Assembly (NCBI RefSeq): GCF_003833015.1
Contig: NZ_RJLQ01000002.1
Coordinates: 124,001 to 188,000, forward strand
From: Clostridium sp. E02
GTDB lineage: Bacteria > Bacillota > Clostridia > Lachnospirales > Lachnospiraceae
DNA length: 64,000 nucleotides
Reading direction: 5' to 3'
The position numbers and the translations under genes are program-made. This document shows positions 8,566 to 17,302 of this stretch, piece after piece. The notes beneath the pieces were generated by a model. The model was not told the origin of the DNA and did no database searches. It saw nothing but the letters and a program-made list of their open reading frames with translations. Position 1 is the stretch's first letter. The number at the start of each line of letters is the position of its first letter.

Positions 8566-9741
8566 ATGGAAAATAAGATGAAAATATCAGAAGGCATAAA
8601 AAAATATACCATGGTAATCGTTCTGGCTGTGGTCGTCATTCTATTTACAGTTAATACCGGTGGAAAGATGCTCTTGCCCCAGAATGTCAATAACTTAATC
8701 GCACAGAATGCTTATGTGTTCATATTGGCAACTGGTATGCTCTTTTGCATTCTGACAGGAGGAAACATTGATTTATCCGTAGGGTCATTGGTCTGTTTTG
8801 TAGGAGCAATTGGCGGAAGTTTAATGATAAAATTGGGCATGAATCCTTATCTCAGTCTCCTGTCTATGGTAGTTGTGGGGATACTCGCAGGTGCGTGGCA
8901 GGGATTCTGGATTGCCTATGTACGGATACCTCCTTTTATTGTAACACTGGCAGGGATGCTCATGTTCCGGGGACTGTCAAATGTGGTTCTAAAAGGAATG
9001 ACCCTTTCTCCCATTCCGGATCCTTTTTTGAATCTGTTTAACACATATGTTCCTGACTTTTTTGGAATGGAAGGATTTAACCTAACCTGTTTTCTAGTCG
9101 GTATTATTGCCTGTCTGGCTTATATATTTGTTGAACTTTCAAGCCGCAATAAGAAGAAAAAGAAAGGGTATCGAGTAGACTCCCTAAATGGACTAATTGT
9201 CAAGATGGGAATTATCAGTTTGGTGGTTCTGATTTTCATGTTTAAACTGTCTCAATACAAAGGAATTCCAGCCGCTCTTATCTGGGTTGCAGTGGTAATT
9301 GGTATCTACAGTTACATATCTTCTAAGACCACGGTAGGACGATACTTCTATGCAGTTGGCGGCAATGAAAAGGCAACTAGGTTGTCTGGAATCGACACCA
9401 ATAAAGTATACTTCCTCGCCTATTTGAATATGGGACTTTTATCAGCCGTTGCAGGAATGATTACAGTGGCCCGGCTAAACTCTGCAAATCCAACCGCAGG
9501 AAATAACTATGAGATGGATGCCATTGGCGCCTGCTTTATCGGCGGTGCTTCTGCATACGGCGGTACTGGAACGGTACCAGGTGTTATTGTAGGTGCAACT
9601 TTAATGGGAGTTTTAAATCTTGGAATGAGTATTATGGGGGTTGATCAGAACTTACAGAAAGTCGTAAAAGGAATTGTTTTGGTGGCAGCCGTTATTTTTG
9701 ATGTTGTAAGTAAAAGAAAATCCTTTATTGCAAAACAGTAA
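8566..9741 (+). CDS. mmsB: Sugar ABC transporter permease (MmsB/GguB type)
   Basis: A 391-residue polytopic inner-membrane permease of the CUT2 family. The conserved features are NLIAQNAYVFILATGMLFCILTGG near the N-terminus, GNIDLSVGS, a cytoplasmic GRYFYAVGGNEKATRLSGI loop and GGASAYGGTGTVPG near the C-terminus. A short lysine-rich loop (about residues 196-203) sits between membrane segments. It is longer than ribose-type RbsC (about 320), as expected of the ChvE-linked permeases. It is the last gene of the operon; a strong terminator follows. Confidence 0.93.
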   Translation: MENKMKISEGIKKYTMVIVLAVVVILFTVNTGGKMLLPQNVNNLIAQNAYVFILATGMLFCILTGGNIDLSVGSLVCFVGAIGGSLMIKLGMNPYLSLLSMVVVGILAGAWQGFWIAYVRIPPFIVTLAGMLMFRGLSNVVLKGMTLSPIPDPFLNLFNTYVPDFFGMEGFNLTCFLVGIIACLAYIFVELSSRNKKKKKGYRVDSLNGLIVKMGIISLVVLIFMFKLSQYKGIPAALIWVAVVIGIYSYISSKTTVGRYFYAVGGNEKATRLSGIDTNKVYFLAYLNMGLLSAVAGMITVARLNSANPTAGNNYEMDAIGACFIGGASAYGGTGTVPGVIVGATLMGVLNLGMSIMGVDQNLQKVVKGIVLVAAVIFDVVSKRKSFIAKQ

Positions 9742-9754
9742 AAGGAAGAGAAAT

Positions 9755-9810
9755 AAAAGCTATAAAAACCCGTCTGACCAAATGAGTCAGCTGGGTTTTT
9801 ATAGCTTTTT
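9755..9810 (+). terminator. Long bidirectional-looking terminator hairpin
   Basis: The stem AAAAGCTATAAAAACCC (9755-9771) pairs with 9793-9809, and the inner bases CTGAC/GTCAG extend it. Runs of A before and T after suggest it could work in both directions. It closes the transporter operon. Confidence 0.9.
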
Positions 9811-9853
9811 CAAGGTTTCATACGGAATATAGCAACAAAAATCCCCCGATATA

Positions 9854-9882
9854 TGGAAATCTGGGTAAAATTGTGGTAGAAT
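9854..9882 (+). promoter_or_regulatory. Promoter of the heptose glycan operon
   Basis: TGGAAA at 9854-9859, a 17-base spacer and TAGAAT at 9877-9882, preceded by TG at 9874-9875 (extended -10). The leader to the rfbC ATG at 9927 is short. No other promoter of similar quality was noticed before 26135. Confidence 0.6.
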
Positions 9883-9926
9883 GCTACAAGTATAAGAATG
9901 TGTATTCGTGTAAAGGAGCTATAAAT

Positions 9927-10481
9927 ATGGGAAAGATAAAAGTAACAGCTTGTGAGATAGAAGGACTTTATGTAATTGAGCCAACGGTGTTTCCAGATTC
10001 CAGAGGATATTTCATGGAAACGTATAATCAGAATGATTTCAAAGAGGCAGGACTTACCATGAATTTTGTTCAGGATAATCAGTCCATGTCAGTCAAAGGA
10101 GTTTTGCGTGGACTTCATTTTCAGAAGCAGTTTCCACAGGGGAAGCTAGTTCGTGTCATCAAAGGTTCCGTATTTGATGTGGCGGTGGATTTAAGATCTT
10201 CTTCCCAAACCTACGGAAAGTGGTTTGGAGTCGAATTGTCCGCAGAAAACAAGAAACAGTTTTACATTTCAGAAGGCTTTGCCCATGGATTTCTAGTTCT
10301 GTCTGACGAAGCGGAATTTGCCTATAAGTGTACTGATTTTTATCATCCTGGTGATGAGGGCGGAATTTTGTGGAATGATAAAGAGATCGGCATAGAATGG
10401 CCCATAGAAGCGGACATGAACCTGACGATATCTGAGAAAGATCAGGCATGGAGTGGGATCCGTGATACCTTTAAATTTTAG
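9927..10481 (+). CDS. rfbC: dTDP-4-dehydrorhamnose 3,5-epimerase
   Basis: A 184-residue cupin enzyme that makes dTDP-4-keto-L-rhamnose from dTDP-4-keto-6-deoxyglucose. The start is the ATG at 9927 with AAAGGAG eight bases upstream; the open frame further up runs through the promoter. Visible family signatures: DSRGYFMETYN, QDNQSMS, LRGLHFQ (catalytic His), QGKLVRVIKGSVFDVAVDLR and YISEGFAHGFLVLS. Length and motifs are complete. It heads the operon, but its partner genes rfbA, rfbB and rfbD are not in the window, so rhamnose synthesis must be completed elsewhere. The truncated rhamnosyltransferase-like gene at the window start hints that rhamnose is used nearby. Confidence 0.95.
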   Translation: MGKIKVTACEIEGLYVIEPTVFPDSRGYFMETYNQNDFKEAGLTMNFVQDNQSMSVKGVLRGLHFQKQFPQGKLVRVIKGSVFDVAVDLRSSSQTYGKWFGVELSAENKKQFYISEGFAHGFLVLSDEAEFAYKCTDFYHPGDEGGILWNDKEIGIEWPIEADMNLTISEKDQAWSGIRDTFKF

Positions 10482-10496
10482 TGAGAGGAGAAAACC

Positions 10497-11309
10497 ATGA
10501 ATTATTTGGTTTCCTTATTGAAAGAAATCTATTCAAAGAGAAGATTGATCCTGGATCTTGCAAAATCTGATTTTAAGAAACGGTTTGTCGGTTCCTACTT
10601 TGGAATTGCCTGGATGTTTTTGCAGCCCATGGCAACGATTCTGGTTTATTTTTTCGTATTCCAGATGGGATTTAAGAGTGTACCACCCGTTCCTGGCTAT
10701 CCATATGTATTGTGGCTGATTCCTGGAATCGTACCCTGGTTTTATTTTAGCGAGATCTTAATTTTGGGGACTGGATGTCTTCAGGAATATAATTATCTAG
10801 TAAAAAAAGTGGTATTTCGGGTGGAAATTCTTCCCGTAATTAAGATGCTATCCTGTTTTATGGTTCATGGAATTTTTACGTTAATTATGATCCTGGTATT
10901 CTTCTTTTACGGGGAATTCCCAAAAGCTACCTGGATCCAGATCCTCTATTATTCCTTTGCCAGTTCCATGATATCATTAGCCATTGCCTATTTCACCAGT
11001 GCCATTCAGGTATTTTTTAAAGATATGGCACAGATCATAGGAATTTGCCTGCAGTTTGGCATGTGGATGGTACCGATCATGTGGGCACCGGAGATGTTTA
11101 AGAACACTCCAACTTGGCTGCCTTTTGTTTTAAAATTGAACCCGTTTTATTATATTGTAGCTGGTTACCGGGACAGTATGCTGACTGGGAATTGGCTTAT
11201 AGAACGTCCCATTTTAGGGATCTATTTCTGGTCTGTAACTATAGTTCTGATGTTAATCGGATTAAAAACATTTAAGAAACTGCGTCCGCACTTTTCTGAC
11301 GTGCTGTAA
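10497..11309 (+). CDS. wzm: ABC-2 polysaccharide export permease (Wzm type)
   Basis: A 270-residue protein with about six membrane segments. Its N-terminal stretch, LAKSDFKKRFVGSYFGIAWMFLQP, is the amphipathic gate motif of Wzm/TagG-type export permeases. LIPGIVPWFYFSE and LNPFYYIVAGYRD near the C-terminus are also typical. With the ATPase directly downstream it should flip a lipid-linked polysaccharide across the membrane after its synthesis in the cytoplasm. Gaps to neighbours are 15 and 21 bases, with a GAGAGGAG ribosome binding site. Confidence 0.92.
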   Translation: MNYLVSLLKEIYSKRRLILDLAKSDFKKRFVGSYFGIAWMFLQPMATILVYFFVFQMGFKSVPPVPGYPYVLWLIPGIVPWFYFSEILILGTGCLQEYNYLVKKVVFRVEILPVIKMLSCFMVHGIFTLIMILVFFFYGEFPKATWIQILYYSFASSMISLAIAYFTSAIQVFFKDMAQIIGICLQFGMWMVPIMWAPEMFKNTPTWLPFVLKLNPFYYIVAGYRDSMLTGNWLIERPILGIYFWSVTIVLMLIGLKTFKKLRPHFSDVL

Positions 11310-11330
11310 GCAGTCTATTTGGAGGATTCC

Positions 11331-12653
11331 ATGCCCATAGAATCAAACAGCAAAGCACTGACTGTAAACGAAGTGACAAAAATATATCGATTATATGATA
11401 AACCCATCGACCGGTTAAAAGAGGCCATGGGCCTGACCCATAAAAACTACCATAAGGATTTCTATGCCTTGAATGGGGTTTCTTTTGAAGTGGAGAAAGG
11501 AAAATCAGTAGGAATCATTGGAACCAATGGTTCCGGTAAATCCACCATTTTAAAAATTATTACTGGGGTTTTGACTCCTACCACCGGAAGTGTGACTGTG
11601 AATGGAGTCATATCTGCGCTTTTGGAGCTAGGAGCTGGTTTTAATATGGATTATACGGGAATTGAAAACATCTACATGAATGGAACCATGATGGGATTTT
11701 CCAGAAAAGAGATGGATGAGAAGCTAAGTGACATTCTAGATTTTGCAGATATTGGAGAATTTGTTCACCAGCCGGTTAAAACCTATTCCAGTGGTATGTT
11801 TGTCCGACTGGCATTTGCCCTTGCCATCAATGTAGAACCAGAGATTCTCATTGTTGATGAGGCACTTTCTGTTGGAGATGTATTCTTTCAGGCAAAGTGT
11901 TACCGTCGGATGGAACAGATCCGGAAGAATGGGACAACCGTTTTGATGGTAACGCACGATATGGGAGCTATCATCAAATACTGCGATCGAGTGGTGGTAT
12001 TAAACAAAGGCAATTTTATCGCAGAAGGAGAGCCGGGAAAGATGGTGGACCTGTATAAGAAGATCCTGGCAAATCAGATGGATGACTTGGGGGAAGAACA
12101 AGAGGAGATCCGTAACGATGTGATCAATGACTTCTCCGGAGAAGCAGTTACTGCAAATCAGGGATTGATGAAAAATAAGCTGACCGTGAACCCAAACCGA
12201 ACCGAATACGGAGATAAGAAGGCCGAGATCGTGGACTTCGGACTGTTGGATGAACGGGGCAGTGTTACCAATCTTTTATTAAAAGGCGAATATTTCACCA
12301 TAAAGGAACGGATTCATTTTACTGAGGCTGTTAGTTCTCCCATATTTACCTATACCATCAAAGACAAACGTGGAGCCGATTTAACTGGGACCAACACCAT
12401 GTATGAGGGACAAGAGATAAAGCCGGTAAAAAAAGGCGATGAATATGAGGTGGAATTTAGGCAGAAGATGACGCTGCAGGGCGGAGAATATTTACTTTCC
12501 ATGAGCTGTACCGGATTTGAGAATGGAGAACATGTTGTCTATCACCGCCTGTATGATATTGTAAATATCACAGTTATTTCCAATAAAAATACAGTAGGAG
12601 TTTATGATATGGAACCGGAAGTGAAAGCTACACTTCATCCGGCAGGAGAGTAA
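11331..12653 (+). CDS. wzt: Polysaccharide export ATPase with C-terminal carbohydrate-binding-type domain (Wzt)
   Basis: A 440-residue protein. The ATG at 11331 follows GGAGG by five bases; an in-frame TTG at 11319 is rejected because it overlaps that site. The ATPase domain (1 to about 245) has Walker A GTNGSGKST at about 64-72, YSSGMFVRLAFA as signature and EILIVDEALSVGD as Walker B. A separate domain of about 170 residues (270-440) follows, with a beta-rich pattern as in the Wzt C-terminal domain that recognises the modified non-reducing end of O-polysaccharide. This matters here because a methyltransferase and a kinase-like protein come directly next. Specificity of the domain cannot be read from sequence. 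Confidence 0.9.
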   Translation: MPIESNSKALTVNEVTKIYRLYDKPIDRLKEAMGLTHKNYHKDFYALNGVSFEVEKGKSVGIIGTNGSGKSTILKIITGVLTPTTGSVTVNGVISALLELGAGFNMDYTGIENIYMNGTMMGFSRKEMDEKLSDILDFADIGEFVHQPVKTYSSGMFVRLAFALAINVEPEILIVDEALSVGDVFFQAKCYRRMEQIRKNGTTVLMVTHDMGAIIKYCDRVVVLNKGNFIAEGEPGKMVDLYKKILANQMDDLGEEQEEIRNDVINDFSGEAVTANQGLMKNKLTVNPNRTEYGDKKAEIVDFGLLDERGSVTNLLLKGEYFTIKERIHFTEAVSSPIFTYTIKDKRGADLTGTNTMYEGQEIKPVKKGDEYEVEFRQKMTLQGGEYLLSMSCTGFENGEHVVYHRLYDIVNITVISNKNTVGVYDMEPEVKATLHPAGE

Positions 12654-12666
12654 GGAGGTAGGACCC

Positions 12667-13449
12667 ATGAATGATATCAGTCCTGAGATAAAGAAATTGT
12701 ATCAAAAATATAAGGGAAATATTAAAGATATTTTAAAGGAGAATCCCAACCAGGAATATTTATATGCCTTGTCTGACCAAAGAGAGAATTTGTTGGAGTG
12801 GTATGAATGGAATCCGGATGGGAGACTTTTGCAAGTGGGTTCTGATTACGGTGCAATGACCGGACTCTACAGTCGACGAGTAAAAGAAGTAACCGTACTA
12901 GATGAAAATCAGAATAATCTGACTTTTAATCGGTCAAGATACCAGAAACAGGAAAATATTCGGTATGTAACCGGAACCCTTTCTTCTTTTGAAGATGCCG
13001 AGGGGTTTGATTATGTAGTCATGATTGGTTCGTTAGAGGAGCCTTATAAAGAACAGATTGCAAAAGCAAAATCCCTATTAAAACCCGAGGGAAAACTGAT
13101 CCTTGCTGTTTGCAACCGTTTGGGGCTAAAATATCAGGCAGGTGCCATTCCTGATCCATGCCGTCTTGGAAAGACAGAACTGCTGGAACTTTTGTGCGGG
13201 ACGAAACAAAACGATGGAACGGTCAGGTTTTATTATCCCATGCCTGATTACCGGCTTCCGGTCAACCTTTACTCCCCTGATTATTTACCAGGAAAAGGGG
13301 AGTTGACCCATGCCGTCCTGGCTTATGACTTTCCTCGCTATTTAAGATTTGATCTGGGGAAGTGGTATGATGAGGTTTGCGAGGGAAAAGAATTTGAGAC
13401 ATTTGCCAATTCCTATTTAACCATTTGGAGCCGTTATGAAGAAAATTAA
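12667..13449 (+). CDS. SAM-dependent methyltransferase, candidate chain-capping enzyme
   Basis: A 260-residue class I methyltransferase. A somewhat divergent SAM motif I (LLQVGSDYGAMTG, about residues 55-67) is followed by an acidic residue after the second strand (VTVLDEN). VVMIGSLEE stands in the motif II position, and LLKPEGKLILAVCNRLGLKY is typical of methyltransferases found in glycan clusters. A strong AAGGAGG precedes the ATG. The gene overlaps the next one, a kinase-like/coiled-coil/glycosyltransferase protein, by 14 bases. In E. coli O9a WbdD one polypeptide carries methyltransferase, kinase and coiled coil in this same order, so I infer a role in capping the exported glycan. Ordinary sugar O-methylation is the alternative. 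Confidence 0.8.
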   Translation: MNDISPEIKKLYQKYKGNIKDILKENPNQEYLYALSDQRENLLEWYEWNPDGRLLQVGSDYGAMTGLYSRRVKEVTVLDENQNNLTFNRSRYQKQENIRYVTGTLSSFEDAEGFDYVVMIGSLEEPYKEQIAKAKSLLKPEGKLILAVCNRLGLKYQAGAIPDPCRLGKTELLELLCGTKQNDGTVRFYYPMPDYRLPVNLYSPDYLPGKGELTHAVLAYDFPRYLRFDLGKWYDEVCEGKEFETFANSYLTIWSRYEEN

Positions 13450-16400
13450 GTTTGTAAAATACAACAAAACACGTAGGGATCAATTCCAGATCCGCACCAG
13501 TCTGGTGGAGGAAGGTGGCTGCCCGTATGTGGAAAAAACCGCTTTAAAAGACGAAGGGGTTTTACACATTCAGTCGCTGAAGGAGAAGTATAAAAGCTTA
13601 AAAGAGCAGAACCTTACATTAAACGTGGCAGAGGTGTCGGTCAGTGAAGACGGACGCACTGCCCGGTTTGAGTACTTAAAAGGAGAAACCTTTGCTGAGA
13701 TACTAGGCAGAGAGATTGTAGATGGAACGGCGCCAGTCTCTAGAATTGAAGAGGGACTTTCCATGATATTTAAAGTCCGAAAAGATGGTATGGTTCCCTT
13801 TCACGAGACACCAGAATTTAACCAAGTCTTCGGTAGTCTGACAGGAGCCAAAGAACGGATCCAAAAAGACTGGACTTTTCAGGCTTCCAATATCGATTGC
13901 CTGTTTGAAAATATTATGATGACGGATGATGGCCCGTTCTGCTTGGATTATGAATGGGTATTTTTCTTTCCGATACCGGTTACCTTTGTTAAATACCGGG
14001 TGCTTTACTACTTCTACGAGCAGTATAAGAGCCTCTTAAGTTATGATTCCACGGAACAGTTTTTGGAAGAATTTGGAATAGATCTGGAACAGGCTGGTGT
14101 TTATCAGGAGATGGAAACCCAGTTTCAGGACTATGTACACGGGGAGAACCAGCAGATATATCTGGTTAACTACATGCATGAGACATTCGCATTGCCAGAT
14201 AGCATGTACGAAGTGTCTCAGGTGATTGAGGATACCAAAGATCAGATTGCCCAGATGAAACTGGAATTGAAAGAAAAAGATGTGACTATCGCCAGGCAGC
14301 AGGAAGAAAAACGACTTACAGACAACCATGTGACCAATCAGGAGATGATTATAAGCACGTTAAGGAAAGACTGTGAAGAGATGCAGACCATCATAGAACG
14401 ACTTCACAAACACCAGTCTTTTTTATACCGGGTTTTCAATAAAATCAGTAGAATCTTTGATGAGAAATTTCCGGAAGGAACAAGGAAACGTAAGTTAATG
14501 CGCTATGCCACAGACACCTTTCTTCATCCCATAAAATCGTTTTCCCTTTATACCACGAAGAAGGGAAGAAACTTAATTGAGGGTGATATGAAGATTGGGG
14601 AAGCATACCGGACCCATGGTAAATTGCGCTTTATAAAAGAGGGGCATCCCATGGTATCCATTATCATTCCAGTTTATAATCAGGTTCATTATACCTATGC
14701 CTGTCTTGCATCCATTTTAGAACAGACAAAGGACGTGGTTTACGAAGTTATCCTTGCAGATGACGTGTCCACGGATGCGACGGCACAGCTGTCTAAATTC
14801 GTGGAGAATGTAGTGATCTGCCGCAATGAGACCAATCAGGGATTTTTAAAAAACTGCAATCAGGCAGCGAAAGCGGCAAGAGGAAAGTACCTCATGTTCT
14901 TAAACAATGACACTCAGGTAACAAAAGGGTGGCTAACTAGTCTGGTGAACTTAATGGAGATGGATTCTTCCATTGGTATGGCCGGTTCCAAACTGGTGTA
15001 TCCAGACGGACGTCTCCAAGAAGCAGGTGGAATTCTTTGGAGTGATGGATCTGGGTGGAATTATGGACGTCTTGATGATCCAGAGAAACCGGAATACAAC
15101 TACGTCAAGGAGGTTGATTATATTTCAGGAGCTGCCATCCTACTGCCGAACTGGCTGTGGAAGCAGATTGGCGGGTTTGACGAACGGTTTGCACCTGCAT
15201 ATTGTGAGGACTCAGATCTTGCATTTGAAGTCAGAAAAGCTGGGCTCCGGGTGGTTTATCAGCCATGTTCCAAAGTGATTCATTTTGAAGGAATCTCCAA
15301 CGGTACCGATGTAAATGGTACTGGTTTAAAACGGTATCAAGTGGAGAACAGCCACAAATTAAAAGAGAAGTGGGCCGACGAATTCAAGAATCAGTGTGAA
15401 AACAACGGAAATCCCGATCCTTTCCGAGCAAGAGAAAGGAGTCAGGGGAAAGACATCATTCTGGTTGTGGATCATTATGTGCCCACTTATGACCGAGATG
15501 CAGGTTCTAAAACCACGTTCCAGTATTTAAAGATGTTCGTGGAAAAAGGATATGTGGTTAAATTTTTAGGAGATAATTTCCTTCACGAGGAACCGTATTC
15601 CACCGTCTTACAGCAGATGGGAATTGAGATCCTTTACGGCAAAGAATGTCAGGCTGGGATATGGGACTGGTTAAAATCCCATGGAGATGAGATAAAAGTG
15701 GCCTATTTAAACCGACCTCATATCGCCCAGAAATACATTGATTTCATTCGGGAAAACACCAATATGAAAGTGATCTACTATGGTCACGATCTTCACTTTT
15801 TACGAGAGGGAAGAGAATATGAGCTGACGGGTGATCCCCAAAAAAGAGAAACGTCCGAATACTGGAGATCCATCGAACTGCGTTTGATGAAAAAAGCAGA
15901 TATCTCCTATTATCCATCCTACGTGGAACGGGATGCCATTCATGAGATCGAGCCATCCATTCCGGTTAAATCCATTGTGGCATACGTCTATGAGCAGTTT
16001 TTGAATAATATATCACAAGATTTTACAAAAAGAGATGGACTTTTGTTTGTGGGAGGATTTGCGCACCCCCCGAATGCCGACGCGGTGCTTTGGTTTGCAC
16101 GTGAGATCTTTCCTCTCATCCGAGAACAGTTATCGGTTCCCTTCTATATCGTAGGGTCCCGGGTGACGGATGAGATTAAGGAACTGGAAAAGCCAGGTAA
16201 CGGAATCATCGTGAAAGGGTTTGTATCAGAGGAAGAACTGTTACAACTCTACGCCGAAAGCCGGATCGTGATCGTCCCTCTGCGTTATGGGGCAGGCGTC
16301 AAGGGAAAGGTGATCGAAGCACTCTATAATGGAGCGCCTATTGTTACTACCTCCATTGGAGCGGAAGGAATTCCAGAGGCAGATTCGGTTATGGTTGTTC

Positions 16401-16573
16401 GAGATGAACCAGAGACATTTTCACGAGAGGTTATTTCCTTATATCAGGATATAGACCGATTAGAGAAGATGTGTAAAAAGACCCAGAACTACATCCACCA
16501 GTATCATAGCATTGATGCTGCCTGGAGTGTTGTGGGAGAAGATTTTGAAGGAAATAAACAGCAAGAGAAATAA
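13436..16573 (+). CDS. Kinase-like / coiled-coil / GT2 / GT4 fusion protein
   Basis: A 1045-residue multidomain protein with no membrane segments. Residues 1-255 look like a protein-kinase/aminoglycoside-kinase fold: Lys34 in YVEK, a catalytic-loop pattern with Asp154 and Asn159 (D-x4-N), and Asp171 in LDYEW as the metal-binding motif. Residues about 255-325 are charged and heptad-like, probably a coiled coil. A GT2 domain (about 405-640) has SIIIPVYNQ, ADDVSTD, FLNNDT and a C-terminal EDSD. A GT4-type domain (about 670-1045) has VGGFAHPPNADAV, a GxxVKG strand and the donor-binding GAGVKGKVIEAL. It overlaps the methyltransferase gene. Together they resemble a split WbdD joined to chain-building transferases. 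Active kinase function is inferred from the three conserved residues. Confidence 0.82.
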   Translation: MKKIKFVKYNKTRRDQFQIRTSLVEEGGCPYVEKTALKDEGVLHIQSLKEKYKSLKEQNLTLNVAEVSVSEDGRTARFEYLKGETFAEILGREIVDGTAPVSRIEEGLSMIFKVRKDGMVPFHETPEFNQVFGSLTGAKERIQKDWTFQASNIDCLFENIMMTDDGPFCLDYEWVFFFPIPVTFVKYRVLYYFYEQYKSLLSYDSTEQFLEEFGIDLEQAGVYQEMETQFQDYVHGENQQIYLVNYMHETFALPDSMYEVSQVIEDTKDQIAQMKLELKEKDVTIARQQEEKRLTDNHVTNQEMIISTLRKDCEEMQTIIERLHKHQSFLYRVFNKISRIFDEKFPEGTRKRKLMRYATDTFLHPIKSFSLYTTKKGRNLIEGDMKIGEAYRTHGKLRFIKEGHPMVSIIIPVYNQVHYTYACLASILEQTKDVVYEVILADDVSTDATAQLSKFVENVVICRNETNQGFLKNCNQAAKAARGKYLMFLNNDTQVTKGWLTSLVNLMEMDSSIGMAGSKLVYPDGRLQEAGGILWSDGSGWNYGRLDDPEKPEYNYVKEVDYISGAAILLPNWLWKQIGGFDERFAPAYCEDSDLAFEVRKAGLRVVYQPCSKVIHFEGISNGTDVNGTGLKRYQVENSHKLKEKWADEFKNQCENNGNPDPFRARERSQGKDIILVVDHYVPTYDRDAGSKTTFQYLKMFVEKGYVVKFLGDNFLHEEPYSTVLQQMGIEILYGKECQAGIWDWLKSHGDEIKVAYLNRPHIAQKYIDFIRENTNMKVIYYGHDLHFLREGREYELTGDPQKRETSEYWRSIELRLMKKADISYYPSYVERDAIHEIEPSIPVKSIVAYVYEQFLNNISQDFTKRDGLLFVGGFAHPPNADAVLWFAREIFPLIREQLSVPFYIVGSRVTDEIKELEKPGNGIIVKGFVSEEELLQLYAESRIVIVPLRYGAGVKGKVIEALYNGAPIVTTSIGAEGIPEADSVMVVRDEPETFSREVISLYQDIDRLEKMCKKTQNYIHQYHSIDAAWSVVGEDFEGNKQQEK

Positions 16574-16594
16574 TAGAGATCAGGAGGAGAAAAG

Positions 16595-17302
16595 ATGCAG
16601 GCAGTTTTGCTGGCAGGTGGTCTTGGCACACGGCTTCGTTCGGTCGTTAGTGATAGACCAAAGCCCATGGCACTGATTTTAGACAAACCTTTTATGGAAT
16701 ATGTTGTTTTAGAACTGATCAAATTCGGAGTAACCCATATTATCTTTGCCGTAGGTTATAAAGGTTCTATGGTGGAAGAATATTTTAAGGATGGCAAGCA
16801 GTGGGGCATTTTGATTTCCTATTCCTATGAAGAAGAATTATTGGGAACGGCAGGTGCCATCAAACGTGCGGGGAAACTGGTAACAGAGGACTGGTTTTTG
16901 GCCTTGAATGCGGATACGTTTTATCAGATTGATTATAGCCGCTTAACGGAACTAACAAAAAAACCAGAACTGGATATGGCACTGGTACTAAGAGAGGTTC
17001 CTGATGTATCTAGGTACGGACAAGCCGTTCTTACCAAAGGGCGATTAACCTCATTTGATGAAAAAATAGAAGAAAAAAGACCGGGAACCATAAACGGAGG
17101 CTTTTACTTAATCCATCGTCCTCTTCTTGATACCATACCAGAGGGAAAGGTATCGTTAGAACACGAGATGATCCCAGGGTGGCTGTCTGAAGATAAAAGG
17201 ATAGGTGGAATTATCAATGACGGTTATTTCATTGACATCGGAATTCCGGAAGATTATTACCGGTTTTTAAATGACGTGAAGAAAGGAACGGTGACCATAT
17301 GA
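16595..17302 (+). CDS. hddC: D-glycero-alpha-D-manno-heptose-1-phosphate guanylyltransferase-like nucleotidyltransferase
   Basis: A 235-residue nucleotidyltransferase of HddC length. LAGGLGTRLRSVVSDRPKPMA is the nucleotide-binding P-loop of the family, ALNADTFYQID holds the metal-binding Asp, and NGGFYLI and FIDIGIPEDY close the fold. Nucleotide specificity is not visible in the motif itself. The assignment to GDP-heptose rests on the next three genes, which supply the kinase, phosphatase and isomerase of the GDP-D-glycero-alpha-D-manno-heptose route known from Aneurinibacillus S-layer glycans. The junction with hddA is an ATGA overlap. Confidence 0.88.
   Translation: MQAVLLAGGLGTRLRSVVSDRPKPMALILDKPFMEYVVLELIKFGVTHIIFAVGYKGSMVEEYFKDGKQWGILISYSYEEELLGTAGAIKRAGKLVTEDWFLALNADTFYQIDYSRLTELTKKPELDMALVLREVPDVSRYGQAVLTKGRLTSFDEKIEEKRPGTINGGFYLIHRPLLDTIPEGKVSLEHEMIPGWLSEDKRIGGIINDGYFIDIGIPEDYYRFLNDVKKGTVTI

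Noticed and set aside
9873-9926. N-terminal extension of rfbC from a GTG at 9873
   Set aside because: The extension runs through the extended -10 promoter; the ATG at 9927 has a good ribosome binding site and gives the normal family length.
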